A stretch of 64,000 bases of DNA from Acanthacorydalis orientalis (lineage: Eukaryota > Arthropoda > Insecta > Megaloptera > Corydalidae), in assembly GCA_034766995.1 (NCBI GenBank), contig CM068314.1:33411708-33475707 (forward strand), read 5' to 3'. The notes beneath the pieces were generated by a model. That model had not been told where the DNA came from, made no database searches, and saw only the letters and a list, made by a program, of their open reading frames with translations. This document shows positions 13,936 to 26,212 of the stretch, piece after piece. Position numbers and translations under genes: made by a program. The stretch's first letter is position 1. Each line of letters opens with the position of its first letter.

Positions 13936-14075
13936 TTCACATTGTGTATTCAAATGCAGACGCTAGTTAGGTTTGTTAACATGTCATTTCAGAAGGTTGA
14001 AATCGTTATTGGTGAAATGTGAGGTGGTTTAAGCTCATTTATATGATATTCAGATATTACCAGATTTCAAGTATT

Positions 14076-14078
<3 letters not shown>

Positions 14079-14128
<50 letters not shown>

Positions 14129-14155
14129 GTATATGTATATGTATGCATGCATATA
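14079..14155. repeat. (AT)n then (TATG)n compound microsatellite
   Basis: A pure AT run of about 44 bp continues into TATATG units and ends in GCATGCATATATG. A Tyr-Ile/Tyr-Met open frame across it is an artefact. Confidence 0.96.
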
Positions 14156-15009
14156 TGAAGATAAAATTTATTTCATAAGGAATACCTATAATATAAAGTT
14201 ATAATTTTATTTTTTACATACATTATGATTTATTTAACACTAGCTAAAGCAGTTAGTGTTTCCACGAAATATTTTAAATAAATATTTTGATATAACTTAT
14301 ACGAATTTTAAGAGATATAAATACATGTAGTGTAATTTAAAAAAATACGAAAATCAAAATTAAATTCAGAATCATTTTTGAAACGGTTTAATACAAGCTT
14401 TAAATTAAATTGCAAGGAATCGATAAGAAAGCGCTGTTATGGGAAACCGATACAGAGGTTCGGATCTTGAAATTATTTCGAGTAAATGTAAAAAATGTCA
14501 ACCAGGTGTCTATTATAGAATCATTGGTACCACAAACATACCAGATAGCTATTCTATTTTATTTATATGATGTACAAAATTGGTTTAATTCTGCTTGAAT
14601 ATTTGTGTTTACCAGTTAAAAAGATTTAGAATATTTGCCTTAAAAATATGTATTTTCGAAAGAAAATATATAGATTAACATTTCAATTGATATGTAGCTA
14701 ATATATTTTAAAAGTATATTATTATTTCGTGCCCATAAATATAAAATTAAGATCCATATTTACGATTTTTTTTTTAAAAAAAATACAAAAAAGTATACAA
14801 GTTAAAAACATCAATCCTCCCAGAATCAGATATGTCAGTAATTTTTGGTATATTTATGGGAAGAACTGCAAGATTTATCAATGAACACAAAATGTTTAAA
14901 CACGAAGTTTGTGTATTTTCTCAAATTTCATTTAATGTAATTTTGAAACTATAACAGGTTTCTTAATACATAATAATATTTTATATGTATGTAAACTTAC
15001 GAGTATATA

Positions 15010-15013
<4 letters not shown>

Positions 15014-15044
<31 letters not shown>
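15014..15044. repeat. (TA)n microsatellite, 31 bp
   Basis: This is a pure TA run following ATATCTG. Confidence 0.95.
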
Positions 15045-15050
<6 letters not shown>

Positions 15051-15200
15051 ATGTTCTGATTATTTGAAAACGATATAGTAAAACGATATAGTTAAACATA
15101 AATAAACAAAATATAAAGTTAATGAAATAATTCTGAAAACTAGAAAAGATTTATAATCTCTTTTGGGCAAAATTAAAATTTTAAAAATGTACATGAAATA

Positions 15201-15295
15201 ACAAATACAATTATTTTGGTAGTTTAATGTAATTTGGACTATATATATATATATATATATATATACATTATTTCGATAGTTTAATGTAAGTTGGA

Positions 15296-15363
<68 letters not shown>

Positions 15364-15365
15364 CT
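15201..15365. repeat. Tandem duplication of a unit containing (TA)n
   Basis: Two similar segments follow each other. The first has TAGTTTAATGTAATTTGGAC followed by a 26-bp TA run (15240-15265). The second has TAGTTTAATGTAAGTTGGAG (about 15277-15296) followed by a 65-bp TA run (15297-15361). The near-identical 20-base flank shows that the microsatellite was duplicated together with adjoining DNA, and one copy then expanded. Confidence 0.75.
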
Positions 15366-15929
15366 ACTTGTCTTTATGTCCATTTTTCGGACTTTTATGC
15401 TTCATTGGGTAGGATAACGAGATCATTACATATATAAATTGGACTTCCTTTTTTCAACATTCACACAAAGAAAGTCTACGTAAAAGCATATCAGTGATAA
15501 TGGCTTTGAAAATTTAATATCCACATCCACTTGTATGAGATAAAAAAATAGTATTTATACATGATGAACAAATACAATGATGCAGTCATATTTTATTACC
15601 GAATGAATTTTTTTTATTCATTATAAATTATTTTAGAACGGACATGAATTGATTATTGAATTATATACTCCTATCAACTTCATTTATTGATTATTGGAAA
15701 TTCTGTTTTTTTTTTAAAAATATTTTTAATAACAAAAGTAATTCGAATGTATGAATGAATTATACGTTTATTGAAATCTCTATTTTTATTAAAGATTAGA
15801 TTATTTAACCAACAAATTACTCATTTACTCCTTTCAATTATGTAAATATGTTTTATTATGTTTGATTAACATTTCGCATTAGATCGTTTCATTATATCAA
15901 TAATTTTATATAATTAAATCATTGATATA

Positions 15930-16081
15930 TTAGGTGTACAAATTAATGCGGTGCCTTTTTTTTATAGAAAATGAATGTTCGCGGAAAAATGGAATACATT
16001 TCAATACGCAAAGTATTCTCCATTATTTTGTATAACTTTTCTCCATCTATCGAATAAACGATGAATTCCGAGTAAACGATG

Positions 16082-16082
<1 letters not shown>
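15930..16082 (-). mobile_element. 3' end of a mariner transposon
   Basis: Position 15930 begins TTAGGTGTACAAATTAATGC, a mariner-type terminal inverted repeat, preceded by a TA dinucleotide (15928-15929). Reading leftwards on the minus strand, the C-terminal transposase end is visible as RLFDRWRKVIQNNGEYF (about 16003-16060), matching the family ending RW.KVI.N.GEY. A (TA)n run at 16084 interrupts it and nothing of the rest of the transposase or the other terminus was found, so the copy is truncated. The AATGCGGTG segment of its terminus is shared with the element ending at 27778, suggesting related mariner lineages. Confidence 0.75.
16001..16075 (-). pseudogene. Mariner transposase, C-terminal fragment
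   Basis: About 20 codons of the transposase C-terminus remain, ending FDRWRKVIQNNGEYFAY and a stop. Family members end in the same R-W-x-K-V-I-x-x-x-G-E-Y pattern. The catalytic domain is missing. An open frame continues through the microsatellite to 16270, but that part shows no similarity to transposase. Confidence 0.7.

Positions 16083-16083
<1 letters not shown>

Positions 16084-16120
<37 letters not shown>
16084..16120. repeat. (TA)n microsatellite, 37 bp
   Basis: This TA run is immediately upstream (transposase orientation) of the mariner C-terminal fragment, so it probably arose inside the decayed element or at its breakpoint. Confidence 0.95.
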
Positions 16121-16125
<5 letters not shown>

Positions 16126-17517
16126 TATTTATAAAATATTTAAACATTAACCCGAAAATAGGAAAATGACATATTTTCGAACAACCAGAATATAATACGT
16201 AAAATTTAGAGTCTGTAAAAAAGTGAAAGGTTATTTGTAAGACTGGGTATAATCTAAAGTAATATAACAAGTATATAATCTATGATTTTCGTACTTTTAT
16301 TTTTGATTAGTAATTGCTCGTGCATACTAGAACTCGTTTACAAAAAAATATGGCAAAAAACAAATTTTAGAAGTGGAAAACTGTATAAATTGTAATGTGT
16401 TTGTGATCAATTACACAAATAAAAGTAGTACTAATTAGTTGTGGCATGATGGAACCTTACATTAAAGCTAGTGATTAATTACAATAATATTTCAATTTAA
16501 GAAAGCAGAACTTAATAATAAGTTCAATTTAAAAAAATATAACATGCATGTTTTACTTAACGTGTATATTCAATAAGAAAAATGTCACATCAGTTTACTC
16601 GGCAAATTTAACCAAAATTTAATAAAACCATTTGAATAGAAGAAAAAAAGATTGATATTTAATTTTTAAATATAATTATCGGAATTGATAATTATCATTT
16701 GACTATTAAGAAAACCGAAAAAACAGACAACATTCGTATTTACAAAAGTTAATTTTCTTTGTTTTCAAATTAAATATTTTGATTAAATTTTGATTAAATC
16801 TTAACAATCGGGAGGTACATCAAATATCAATAAACTTTTTTTTACGCTGAATTAATTATATCGCTTAAAAATAATAAATACATTTATTGTCAAATATATT
16901 TTTAATTCAAATATCTATCTTTAAACGGTTAAAGAAAATTTAAAAACAATTATACGTTTATAATAATTATATGATTTACAAATGTACCTTTCAAGTTTAA
17001 GAGCCCGCTAATTTAATAGAACACTAACTGAATTCACAAACTGAATAAATTCAAATTGATCATATATAAATATAATGGAACTGTGCAACGTACACGCAAT
17101 TTCGGGAATCGTGATTTTAATTAAACTAATTATGTATCAAAGATGAACAATAAAAACAAAATTCCAAAACGTGTTATCACTTGCATTAGAATTTTATATT
17201 TATATTATACTATGATACATAATCAATCTAATTTACCAAATAGGTAATGATACATTTTGTATCATAACATCAAAAGATCCAGCTGCTTTTTGTCTTCGTT
17301 GCGAAGAAGAGGCAAATTTAATTATTTAAAGTGAAATGAAAACTAAATCAAATTATTTTAATATTAACTGGAAAAATACTATTTCAAATTATAATTAAAT
17401 CTTTTATTAATTTATAAAAAAAATTCAGCAGCAAAACAATATAAAAATTAAATTATCAAAAATAATTAAAAATTTAAAATAATTAGATTAAATCATTAAA
17501 AAATCGAAATTAATAAA
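16121..17517. other. AT-rich non-coding DNA, no gene seen
   Basis: No recognisable gene or transposon was found. A short inverted motif (CTTCGTTGCGAAG, about 17296-17308) is the only local structure noted. Confidence 0.6.
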
Positions 17518-17890
17518 AGCAAACACAAAGGAATCGATGTTTGGGATCTGAAAAAAAACTTCATCCTTGGCAAGGGGAAAAGTTAAAAGCATTAACACAA
17601 TTTAAAATAATATAAAATTTAAATTTGTAATTAAACCGAGAAAAATCATCTAAAGCTAGTACTTTAAGATAAAAAAATATTTTAATTTTATTGTTCAATT
17701 TAAATTTGAGATTAAAGTTATACAGTTACTATACAATATTTATTTATGAAAATTTAAACATTTAATATTTTATAAAAACAATAACAAAACGCAAAAATGA
17801 AAGATAATTTAAAATAATTAATAAAACAGCAAAAATCGACTTTAAGTTATGAAAATCAAACAAAAAGGGATTGAAGTTCGGGCTCTGAAA
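17518..17890. repeat. Degenerate direct duplication, offset 337 bp
   Basis: Bases 17518-17553 and 17855-17890 match at 29 of 36 positions without gaps. The shared parts include CAAACA, AAGG and TCTGAAA. The preceding AAAAATCGA is also shared. The intervening DNA is too AT-rich to judge how far the duplication extends by eye. Confidence 0.45.
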
Positions 17891-18591
17891 CGAAACGGCT
17901 GAAAATCATGAAAAAAGAATACAGAATCAAATTTCTATGGTGCTATCATCGTTATCAATTCTTCAACGATAAGCCACCGACCTAATTACACCTGCTACAA
18001 GGTGAATCTATGTATAGAACCTGTGAGAGGCATATACGTATCCCTAATCTATCACTGCATAGAGTGCAGCCTATTCTAACGCTGAAAATCATGTGTAAAA
18101 AAAGTCGAGGAGTCAAGTTTCAACTTCGCTTTAAAGCAATTCATCCACCTTGAAAGCTCCTAATGTGTTGATATCAGAATTAAAAATCTATCAATATAAC
18201 ATCTCATATATTAAAAAACTTTCTATCTGAAATCAACCTACTATGTAAAAATACATATAAAATATTAACACATAAAAACAGAAGTCATGATATCGTTTCA
18301 TTGATTTTCAAAGTTATCAATATTGCATTAAATGTTGGATAAAAACGGTATCTATGAAAATATCTACTATATTCAAAAAGGGAGGAATACGATGGAAATT
18401 GCATAGTTGCTCAGTTCAAAAATATATCAGTTAAAAAAACCTGGATGGACTCCATTTCATCTTCAGTCGTGGATAGAGTTCATCTTCATAACGATGCAAA
18501 TTCTCGAAACCCGTACACACTGACACATTACTTACATTACGTGAATATGATCACAAAAAATTCTGTAAAGAAACATTTTATTATGAAAATG

Positions 18592-18592
<1 letters not shown>

Positions 18593-18628
<36 letters not shown>
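18593..18628. repeat. (TA)n microsatellite, 36 bp
   Basis: This is a pure TA run. The open frame 18445-18636 (+) that enters it has no recognisable domain. Confidence 0.96.
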
Positions 18629-18632
<4 letters not shown>

Positions 18633-20799
18633 GTGAGGTTATTTACATAAAAGTATTAAACAAATAGAAAATGTATATATCAAAAATTAAATATTTGAAA
18701 GATTTGAAAATATCAATGTAATAAATTAATTATAAATCCAAAAAATAAGATGTAACGGTGTATTTTACTCTTAATAATTTATGTCAGATCAAATAAATGT
18801 AATATTGACTTTATACATTCAATGACATTTACAGAACATCACGGACGTGAACTCCGTTACACAATTCTACTCTTTAAGATATAAACTTAAGTGATCGGTA
18901 TTTGATTTTGTCGTGTGGATAATATATTTCATAGTAAATTTAAACGTTATTTACATACATATATATGTATACTTACCAAAAAAATAGAAAATGATGCATC
19001 CATTTCTATTGTCACTCTTATCAACACAATACTAGTTAATGGTTAGAATACATAACCGAATATTCGAATGCGACTACCAACTTTAAACAAGTAAATCGAA
19101 AAAATAATCGTGATTCAATCATATATTAAGATGAATATTAATTTAGTAATTACAAATTTAAATAAAATTATAATCCTATAACTTTTATCCATTTTCAATG
19201 AATGCAATTATATAAATTGTGAATATTCGAACTTGAAATAAATTATCAAATTAACCTAAATAGTCAAATACTACAGACTTCAATAATTTATACAATTACA
19301 GACTTATACATTTTATATTAAGATTTTTTTGTTCTAAGTGTAAAATATATAACACTTCTATATTTTTTTATTTTGTATTAAAAATATTAACTTGTATTAC
19401 CAAATTGCTGTAATAGTTATTTTACATGACAACATCATTTTATGAATTTTGAAAATATTGATTAAGAAATATTCACAAAAATTAAATAATATTGGAATGT
19501 AGACGATCTTGGATTCGTATTTTTTATTTTACTATATTCAATTGATTTTAGTTTGTTTGTATGTAAATATGAACGAATGTGTATATGAGTAACTTATTGT
19601 AATATAAACAATTACTCAACAATTATCAAGTTGTGGAAAATTATTTATTATTCTTGTAGTCTTTCAATGTTTAAAGTTATGTGTAAAGCATTTGTATGAT
19701 CAAAATCCTAAAAAAATTAAATTCTATTTTTAATGAGCATATTAGTTTTATAATTTTTTCATATTATATCATACTATAACTTCAAATTATTAGTTTGTTT
19801 TAAATTATCTTAAAAACAAAAGTTTATATAATAATTATAAGAAGCAATTTTTATTAGGGCAGTAACTTTAGTCGTACAGGTTTTTCTTGAAAAAAATTTT
19901 TTATTGTCATTAATTTGTGGTTTATCTTTTATACATATGTAATTTGAAAACAGTCTGGAAATCAAAACTTCGAAAAAATTATCAATATATACGTTTGATT
20001 AATATTCAGAGTATATTTTGTTTTATTAGAAATTGATAATTTTCTAGTTTGGGCTCACAAATCGTTTTGTCAAATTGAAGATAAAGATAAAGATTCCATT
20101 TTATGTAAAATAATAATTATTTATATGCGGTAATTTACTTTTTTTAAGTGATTTTTATATTTATGGTTATTAGTGTAATGAAAGAAATGATAAATTTTCA
20201 TCATTTTAATTATTTATATCAAATAACTTTTAAATGATAAAAATATATATTTTTTTGCTAAATTTCTTATTCAAATTTTTTAAAAATTCCATTCCAAAAT
20301 TCGGTATTAAACCACCAAAATCGGCTTTTTAGTTGAAAACATTCTATCATTAAATATGAATTTTAGTCAAGTTATATCTAGATCTAAAGGCTTCAATAAT
20401 AATAATAAGTAAAGTCCTATAAAGATATTTAATATTTTATATCGTTGGATGGTTAATAGCATCACAAATACTATTACAGTATATTTATTTGTTCATATAT
20501 ATAAAATTGTTATATTGCAATTATACATTTATTATTTTCCGTGCTTATTTATTTTTCTAATTTCAACATGTATAAATAATTCTTATTTAATTTTAAAGAC
20601 TATATAAATATATTCATAATAAAAAACACAATATTTAAAACTCTTACTAAATGGTTAATAATAAGTTATAAAAAATCATAAGATAATTGCTAGCTACGAA
20701 GACGGATGAAAAGTCTTGTATATGAGTTCATAACTTTTGAATGGTTTGAGATATTAAGATGAAATAAAAAAGAAAAAGTTTAAAATACATGTTATTGTT
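18629..20799. other. AT-rich non-coding DNA, no gene seen
   Basis: No gene, transposon or long microsatellite was identified. The only interruptions of the A/T background are isolated short CpG-containing words. Confidence 0.6.
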
Positions 20800-20874
20800 T
20801 CTTGACTAGTTTAGATGTTGCAATGAACCAAAAAAATAAATGAAGGTTCGAATATAATCTTAAAATAGTATATT

Positions 20875-21049
20875 TATTTGTTAACATAATCACTTCATTG
20901 TCAATACATTTTTTCCGACGTGTAACAAATTTCTTCATTCTGACAGTAAAGAATTTGGTGATTGTTCTTCCTGCCAACTTTTGACAACATATGAACGCAT
21001 GTGTATATGAATAACTGAATGTTTGTTGACAGCCTTTAGACGTGATCAA
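20875..21049 (-). pseudogene. Mariner transposase C-terminal fragment (left half)
   Basis: Minus-strand translation gives TKFFTVRMKKFVTRRKKCID, which matches the family's FF..G..KLV.RW.KCI segment near the C-terminus. A one-base shift then yields SDYVNK and a stop at about 20874-20894, matching the usual GDYVEK ending. The frameshift shows it is dead. The upstream part (to 21049) is poorly conserved. Confidence 0.65.
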
Positions 21050-21112
21050 ACTCTATTTAAATTGAGATTTAACGCTTTAAAATTTACTTATTGAACCTGT
21101 TTGGAACAAATT

Positions 21113-21346
21113 TGATGTCTTCTCACACTCTACTTACAGCTTAGATTTGGCACCATCTGAATTCCAATCATTTTCAATACTAATCATAAAAGAAAAGAAA
21201 TGGATTTATCTATGACAAGAAAGATAATGTTGCTATGTAGGATTGACTGGAAGAACCATTCCTGTCTTTTGTCACTGGTGAAATAAATAAATGTTACACT
21301 TTGGCAGCTATTTATTGATAATGGTAATGATTACGTTGAAAAATAA
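21113..21346 (+). pseudogene. Mariner transposase C-terminal fragment (right half)
   Basis: Plus-strand translation gives STYSLDLAPSEFQSF at about 21131-21175. It matches the P-Y-S-P-D-L-A-P-S-D-F block that carries the third catalytic acidic residue. In-frame stops and frameshifts follow, and the fragment ends at DYVEK-stop (21329-21346), the usual C-terminus. Its 3' flank resembles the 3' flank of the left half, in opposite orientation. Confidence 0.75.
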
Positions 21347-21539
21347 ATATACCATTTACAAAATTGTATCCCAAACTATATTTATTTTTTGCTTAATATC
21401 TCCAACTAGTAGAAATGAAAAACTGGATTCGGCTGTTTATTTGGGAAAATCAATAAATATTTAAATTAATTTTAAATTCACATTTTAGATATATTGCTTT
21501 TCATAATTTAATATAGATATAGTAACAAAAAATAATATA

Positions 21540-21542
<3 letters not shown>

Positions 21543-21591
<49 letters not shown>
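21543..21591. repeat. (AT)n microsatellite, 49 bp
   Basis: This is a pure AT run that follows GC and precedes TGTTTTTATT. Confidence 0.97.
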
Positions 21592-21594
<3 letters not shown>

Positions 21595-22972
21595 TTTATT
21601 TAATTCTTGCTTCTGAAAATAAATTCCTTCTCTTTGAATCAAACGTTAAATTGAGGTCTTATCTTTCTCACATAAAATATTTACCAATATAAATATAATC
21701 ATTTTATGTGAACTAATTTCAATACACGATTATTTTTGTAATACATCCGTTAATTCATACTAAATTATACAAATTAATATTAATTTATTAATATTAGAGC
21801 AGAATTATAAATACTGTTCTCTAGCTTTGAGCAGTTAGCTGTAATCTCATTATAGTGCTCTAATAGGTTTAATATCTGAATTAAAATAAAAAGGAATGCG
21901 TTTCACAGATTATTTTTAGCCTACGTATATTAATTATGTTAAACTAAGAATATAATTAATGAAAAAGATTAAAATTGATAAGTAAATATATTGATTTAAA
22001 TTACACGAACTATATGAAGTCCGTTTAAAAAAGAATAAAAACTATACAGGTGTTTTTATGGAATAAAATGCTTCATCTAAGTGTAGACAAACAATAAAAG
22101 TTACCAAGTGTACTTTAGACTTGATTATAAATCGTAATGTCATAAGTTTTATCTGCAGTAAACAATTCATAACGATGTGCTAATTTGAAGTGTTATTATA
22201 AGTAATATTTTTTTTACGTACGAGATAAACTCTAGACAATGGAATAAATAAATAAATGAAAAAGTGTAATGTTTATCAGTTCAGTGACGTGATAAAGAAT
22301 AAAGATGTATAATATAGTAATGAATAAACATGAAAAATACATATTGTGAAAAATAAATAAATAATTACATTAGTGTGATGTAATATTTTTAATTTGTATC
22401 GTTTAAATATAAAACATACGTTGTTTCATATTTGTTCAAGTTTATTAAATATATGTTAAAACTGTTAATTCAAACAAACAGTGTTAATTACATAAGTTTC
22501 ATATTATTATAACAGATACTAAGACGTCAACACGATGGATGTTAATTGAAATAATTGTAAAAGCAATTTGAACAAAATTCCTAAAACGAAATAATTGTGA
22601 AAAACAAACAAATTTCGAGTTTGTACAATAGATAATGAAGTCTCTTATTGTATGTTCAGCCAGTAGTCATCCAATTTGCAGTTTTCGTGCAAAATCTCAT
22701 CAAGTATTGTACGAAGCAACAACTAATCACGGTTTACTGTATTGTACACGTATACTTGTGTTTACACAAAGCAATAATCGGCTAAATGACGCTTTTTTGC
22801 AAGTAGTATCACTCGATTGGTTACTTGCATTTTCTCAACATATTTGAAGAAAGTTGTTTCACATAATTATTATATTTAATTCTACGTACATGTATACCGA
22901 ATTATTATTATTTTTTGTGAGGAAAAACTTTTAATTTCGTAAATTAGAGAAATTACTATACACACTCACATA

Positions 22973-22974
<2 letters not shown>
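21592..22974. other. AT-rich non-coding DNA, no gene seen
   Basis: No recognisable feature was found. A 70-codon open frame at 22635-22847 (+) lies in a somewhat more balanced patch and reads with mixed composition, but it matches no family I know and lacks splice or promoter context. Confidence 0.55.

Positions 22975-23045
<71 letters not shown>
22975..23045. repeat. (TA)n microsatellite, 71 bp
   Basis: This is one of the longest pure TA runs in the window. Confidence 0.97.
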
Positions 23046-23048
<3 letters not shown>

Positions 23049-23073
23049 ATATGTAATTACTTTCTGTTCTAAA

Positions 23074-23101
23074 ATTATTGACTTATTATTAAGTCAATAA
23101 T
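23074..23101. repeat. Perfect hairpin, 12-bp stem, 4-base loop
   Basis: ATTATTGACTTA (23074-23085) and its exact reverse complement TAAGTCAATAAT (23090-23101) flank a TTAT loop. It lies just downstream of a long TA run. Confidence 0.8.
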
Positions 23102-23171
23102 GGTCTTTATATTTCATTTTTTATGATTTATGATTTATTATATTTGATGTTCCTGTTGCTCTATTCAGAAC

Positions 23172-23173
23172 AT

Positions 23174-23247
<74 letters not shown>
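23172..23247. repeat. (CATA)n-(TA)n compound microsatellite
   Basis: ATACATACATACATA leads into a pure TA run of about 60 bp and ends in TGTGTATAA. Confidence 0.96.
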
Positions 23248-23251
<4 letters not shown>

Positions 23252-24600
23252 ATAATGTTTCGGTCTAGTAATTGTTATGTTGAGTTTTGATAAACGATTT
23301 CGCTCTGCCGTTTGGATCTTTTGAACATTTATGTTATTTTTTTTATAAGTAATTCTATATACTTAATCTTCAGTAAATCTTTGTAGAATCTCTAAACGGC
23401 TTCTGTTTTACTGGTGCGCTGCTTTTTGACATTTTATTTTATTTACTGGTATATAATATATATATATATATTGTTATTTTTATTGTTTTTTACTTTTTAA
23501 TTAAATTATTGAAAACTTATTTATTAACTGAAAATTTCATAATAAATACTAGTTTCTATTAATTAAATAACGGAAGAAGTTTAGTTTACGCTTGTTTTCG
23601 GTTCAAAATTTGAATTTTATAGTATTTTTTAACTGAATCATTTTTTTAAAGTAAAACATTAATTTAGATCAAATTAATTAATTAAAAAATTAGTTTCTTT
23701 GAAAATCATTAGTTCTAATATATTAATTATAATTTATATTCAGTAAAAATGCCAGGGAAAAAAGATATATATACGGACCTTCCCTTGTGACAAAAAATCA
23801 TGTTATTATTAACAGGAATTTATTTTTTAGGTTAGAATAAAAAATATACATTTTATTGACAAATATTAAAATTTTGTAATTAAAGGCAGCATAATACATT
23901 ATATATTAATTCATAAAATAAATGAGAGATGTTATTATTCAAACATACATAATAAGACAATGAGACTGTATATTTATTGTTGGATAGAGAGATGTTAAAT
24001 ATGAAATTGTTTTACGATTCAGTGATACCGATGTTAATTTTATAATGAATAAATATTATTGTAATATCTGAACTATTGTACAAAATTGTTCTATTATTTA
24101 AGAATCCATAACAACGTTGAAAATATTAAAAATAAAACACTGAATATTTTTTCATTGATTTGAATATGTGTTAAGAAATGTAAAAAAACAGATGTTAGTA
24201 AATTATAATTTCATGTTAATTTAGTTAAAAAATAATTGAATATAATATATACGTTCGTAATGTAATTTTTTTAATATTATAAATAAGCAACTCAACAAAA
24301 ATATATTTTAACTTCGTTTAAAGATTAAACTTGCCAAAACAATTCAGCTATTTCAGCTAAATTAATGAATTCAATCTGAGATTAAATAAAAAATCACATT
24401 TATATTTATGGATAAACAACAAGTATAGTTTTTATTTTCTATTTACTGGAGATGGATTTATTAGTAGAATATATGCCTAGTATCTTTGAGAACCAGAAAT
24501 TAGAATCTTTTGATTAAATCTTATCTGAAAAGTAATATACACATTTTATTTCATCTTATTTTCACTAAATTATCTTGAGGAAATAGCGTGTATGACATCT
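23248..24600. other. AT-rich non-coding DNA, no gene seen
   Basis: Only a short TA run (23456-23471) was noted. Confidence 0.6.
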
Positions 24601-24622
24601 TATATACATATATATCTATATA

Positions 24623-24676
<54 letters not shown>

Positions 24677-24736
24677 CATATTGCTATAATAAACAGCGAA
24701 ACAGTGACATATGACAGAATATATATATATGTATAC

Positions 24737-24786
<50 letters not shown>
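24601..24786. repeat. Cluster of (TA)n and (CATA)n runs
   Basis: Interrupted TA/CATA tracts (24603-24682) and a second tract (24719-24786) are separated by a 36-base non-repeat segment. A 107-codon minus-strand frame is a Tyr-Ile artefact. Confidence 0.95.
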
Positions 24787-24790
<4 letters not shown>

Positions 24791-25419
24791 AATAATTAAC
24801 GAAAGAACGTTTTGAAACCGTAAGATTAATGTACAACAGAGAAAAATGGTTTCACTATGACTAAAGATTGTGTTCTGAACATTTTTAATTATAAACCGAA
24901 ATAAACAAGAAATAAGACATGTACGAATAAGGTCAAGAAAATAGCACACATTAAATAGTATGTAAGAGGTTTACACATGAAAAATCGAAACCAGAGTGCA
25001 CAAGATATAATATTGGACTGATTTAAGTGTTATTTTATATTCTTGACGGTGTAAACGTTATTTTATATCGGTGAATTGTATTAGGTTGCTGCACATAAAA
25101 TTTCGAATTTCTTTGGAATATAAATGTAAAGTGTAAACTTTTTAGATCGGTTTATGCGATCTATCCTTTTATTATTGCCGTTTGGTTTGTTTAAATTTTC
25201 TCTAGGTAGTTATATTTTTATAACCTAATAAATATTGTAAATAAATCGAAATTAAAGATATTTTATTCTACAAGTGTATCTTTTGAACCATAAATAAACA
25301 TATTAATTGTATGTTAAATGTAAAATATTATTACAATGCAATCTATTACTTTGTGTACGATTTCTTGTAATGAGTCAATAAATTACTTCAAACTTCTACA
25401 GTAATATATTTTCTATATT
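24787..25419. other. AT-rich non-coding DNA, no gene seen
   Basis: No recognisable feature was found. Confidence 0.6.
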
Positions 25420-25560
25420 TATTTTACAAATGATTTTTTTCATTCTCCAGAAACCACACAAAAACGTTTCTGATGAAAATGTTGATTATTTGATCATAGA
25501 TTATTCTAATTATGTTCATCTCAATGGTGATGCCATCATCTACATAACATTAACGCTTTG
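25420..25560 (-). repeat. Hammerhead-like dispersed repeat, copy C
   Basis: Minus-strand copy. The core (25517-25544) reads ATGTAGA, T, a GATGGC/ACCATT hairpin, then GAGA, aligned without gaps to the copies at 32913, 45733 and 60426. Downstream it shares CATCAGAAACGTTTTTGTGT and TTTCTGGAGAATG with the family. It is the most diverged copy over the GAAA position. Confidence 0.6.
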
Positions 25561-26109
25561 AAAAATTTATTTTTCTGAAACAGAATTTTTCCTTGTCTTG
25601 ACGCTCAGAGAATGAATGGCATCTCCATTAAAATGTGTATTAAAATTCTGAATGATTAAGCAACAATTATTGAATACTTTGATGAGAAAAATGCTGAACA
25701 GTCTATGAGAAGTGAAAATTTATGTGTGAAATTTTCGAGTATTATTTTCATTGTATATTTGCTTTTAATATTAATGTTCGCTTGTAATTATAATATGAAT
25801 TGTACTAAAAGTAAACTGAATGAGAACTTAATCGAAAAACAACATGTAGTTTAATAATATTTTTATAAGTTATTTTCCTGTTGTTTTAATACATGTTTAC
25901 ATTTTGAAAATAATATATATAATTTTCTCATTATAACAAAGAAGACTAATATAAGTAAATATTTTGTAATCATTTTTATAACTGTGATTATTATTTTTTA
26001 TTATAGTGTATATTACAATAAGAACTTTTATAACTTAATTAATATTGTTTTTAAGGTATTTATTTTTAAACAAATAAATTTAACGAGTTATTTTCTTTTT
26101 ATGCAGCTC

Positions 26110-26212
26110 GATTAATTAATTATATTTGGTTTTATATATAGATATTGTATTTGGATCTAAATATATTTGGCTCAAGTTTAGCTAATATAATTATATTTGG
26201 TTCTAAATACGA
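26110..26212. repeat. Short degenerate repeats of TATATTTGGNTCTAAAT
   Basis: The word TATTTGG occurs four times within about 85 bases (near 26122, 26149, 26163 and 26193). Two occurrences are followed by ATCTAAAT or TTCTAAAT. This looks like a decayed minisatellite with irregular spacing. Confidence 0.45.

Larger units (their letters stand above)
20800..21412. mobile_element. Mariner foldback: two 3' ends in inverted orientation
   Basis: The minus-strand half (20800-21049) and plus-strand half (about 21110-21412) each encode the C-terminal end of a mariner-type transposase followed by a matching 3' tail. The outer ends align as an inverted repeat: CTTGACTAGTTTAGATGTTG at 20801, and the reverse complement of AATATCTCCAACTAGTAG at 21395. 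AT-rich segments inside these also match. The two transposase ends diverge from the centre, each with a DYV-N/E-K-stop ending. This fits a foldback derivative built from two copies of a mariner 3' region, or two nested insertions. No 5' half or complete catalytic domain is present. Confidence 0.6.

Noticed and set aside
22635..22847. 70-codon open frame with mixed composition
   Set aside because: No domain, no splice sites and no conserved start context could be recognised; length alone is not evidence.
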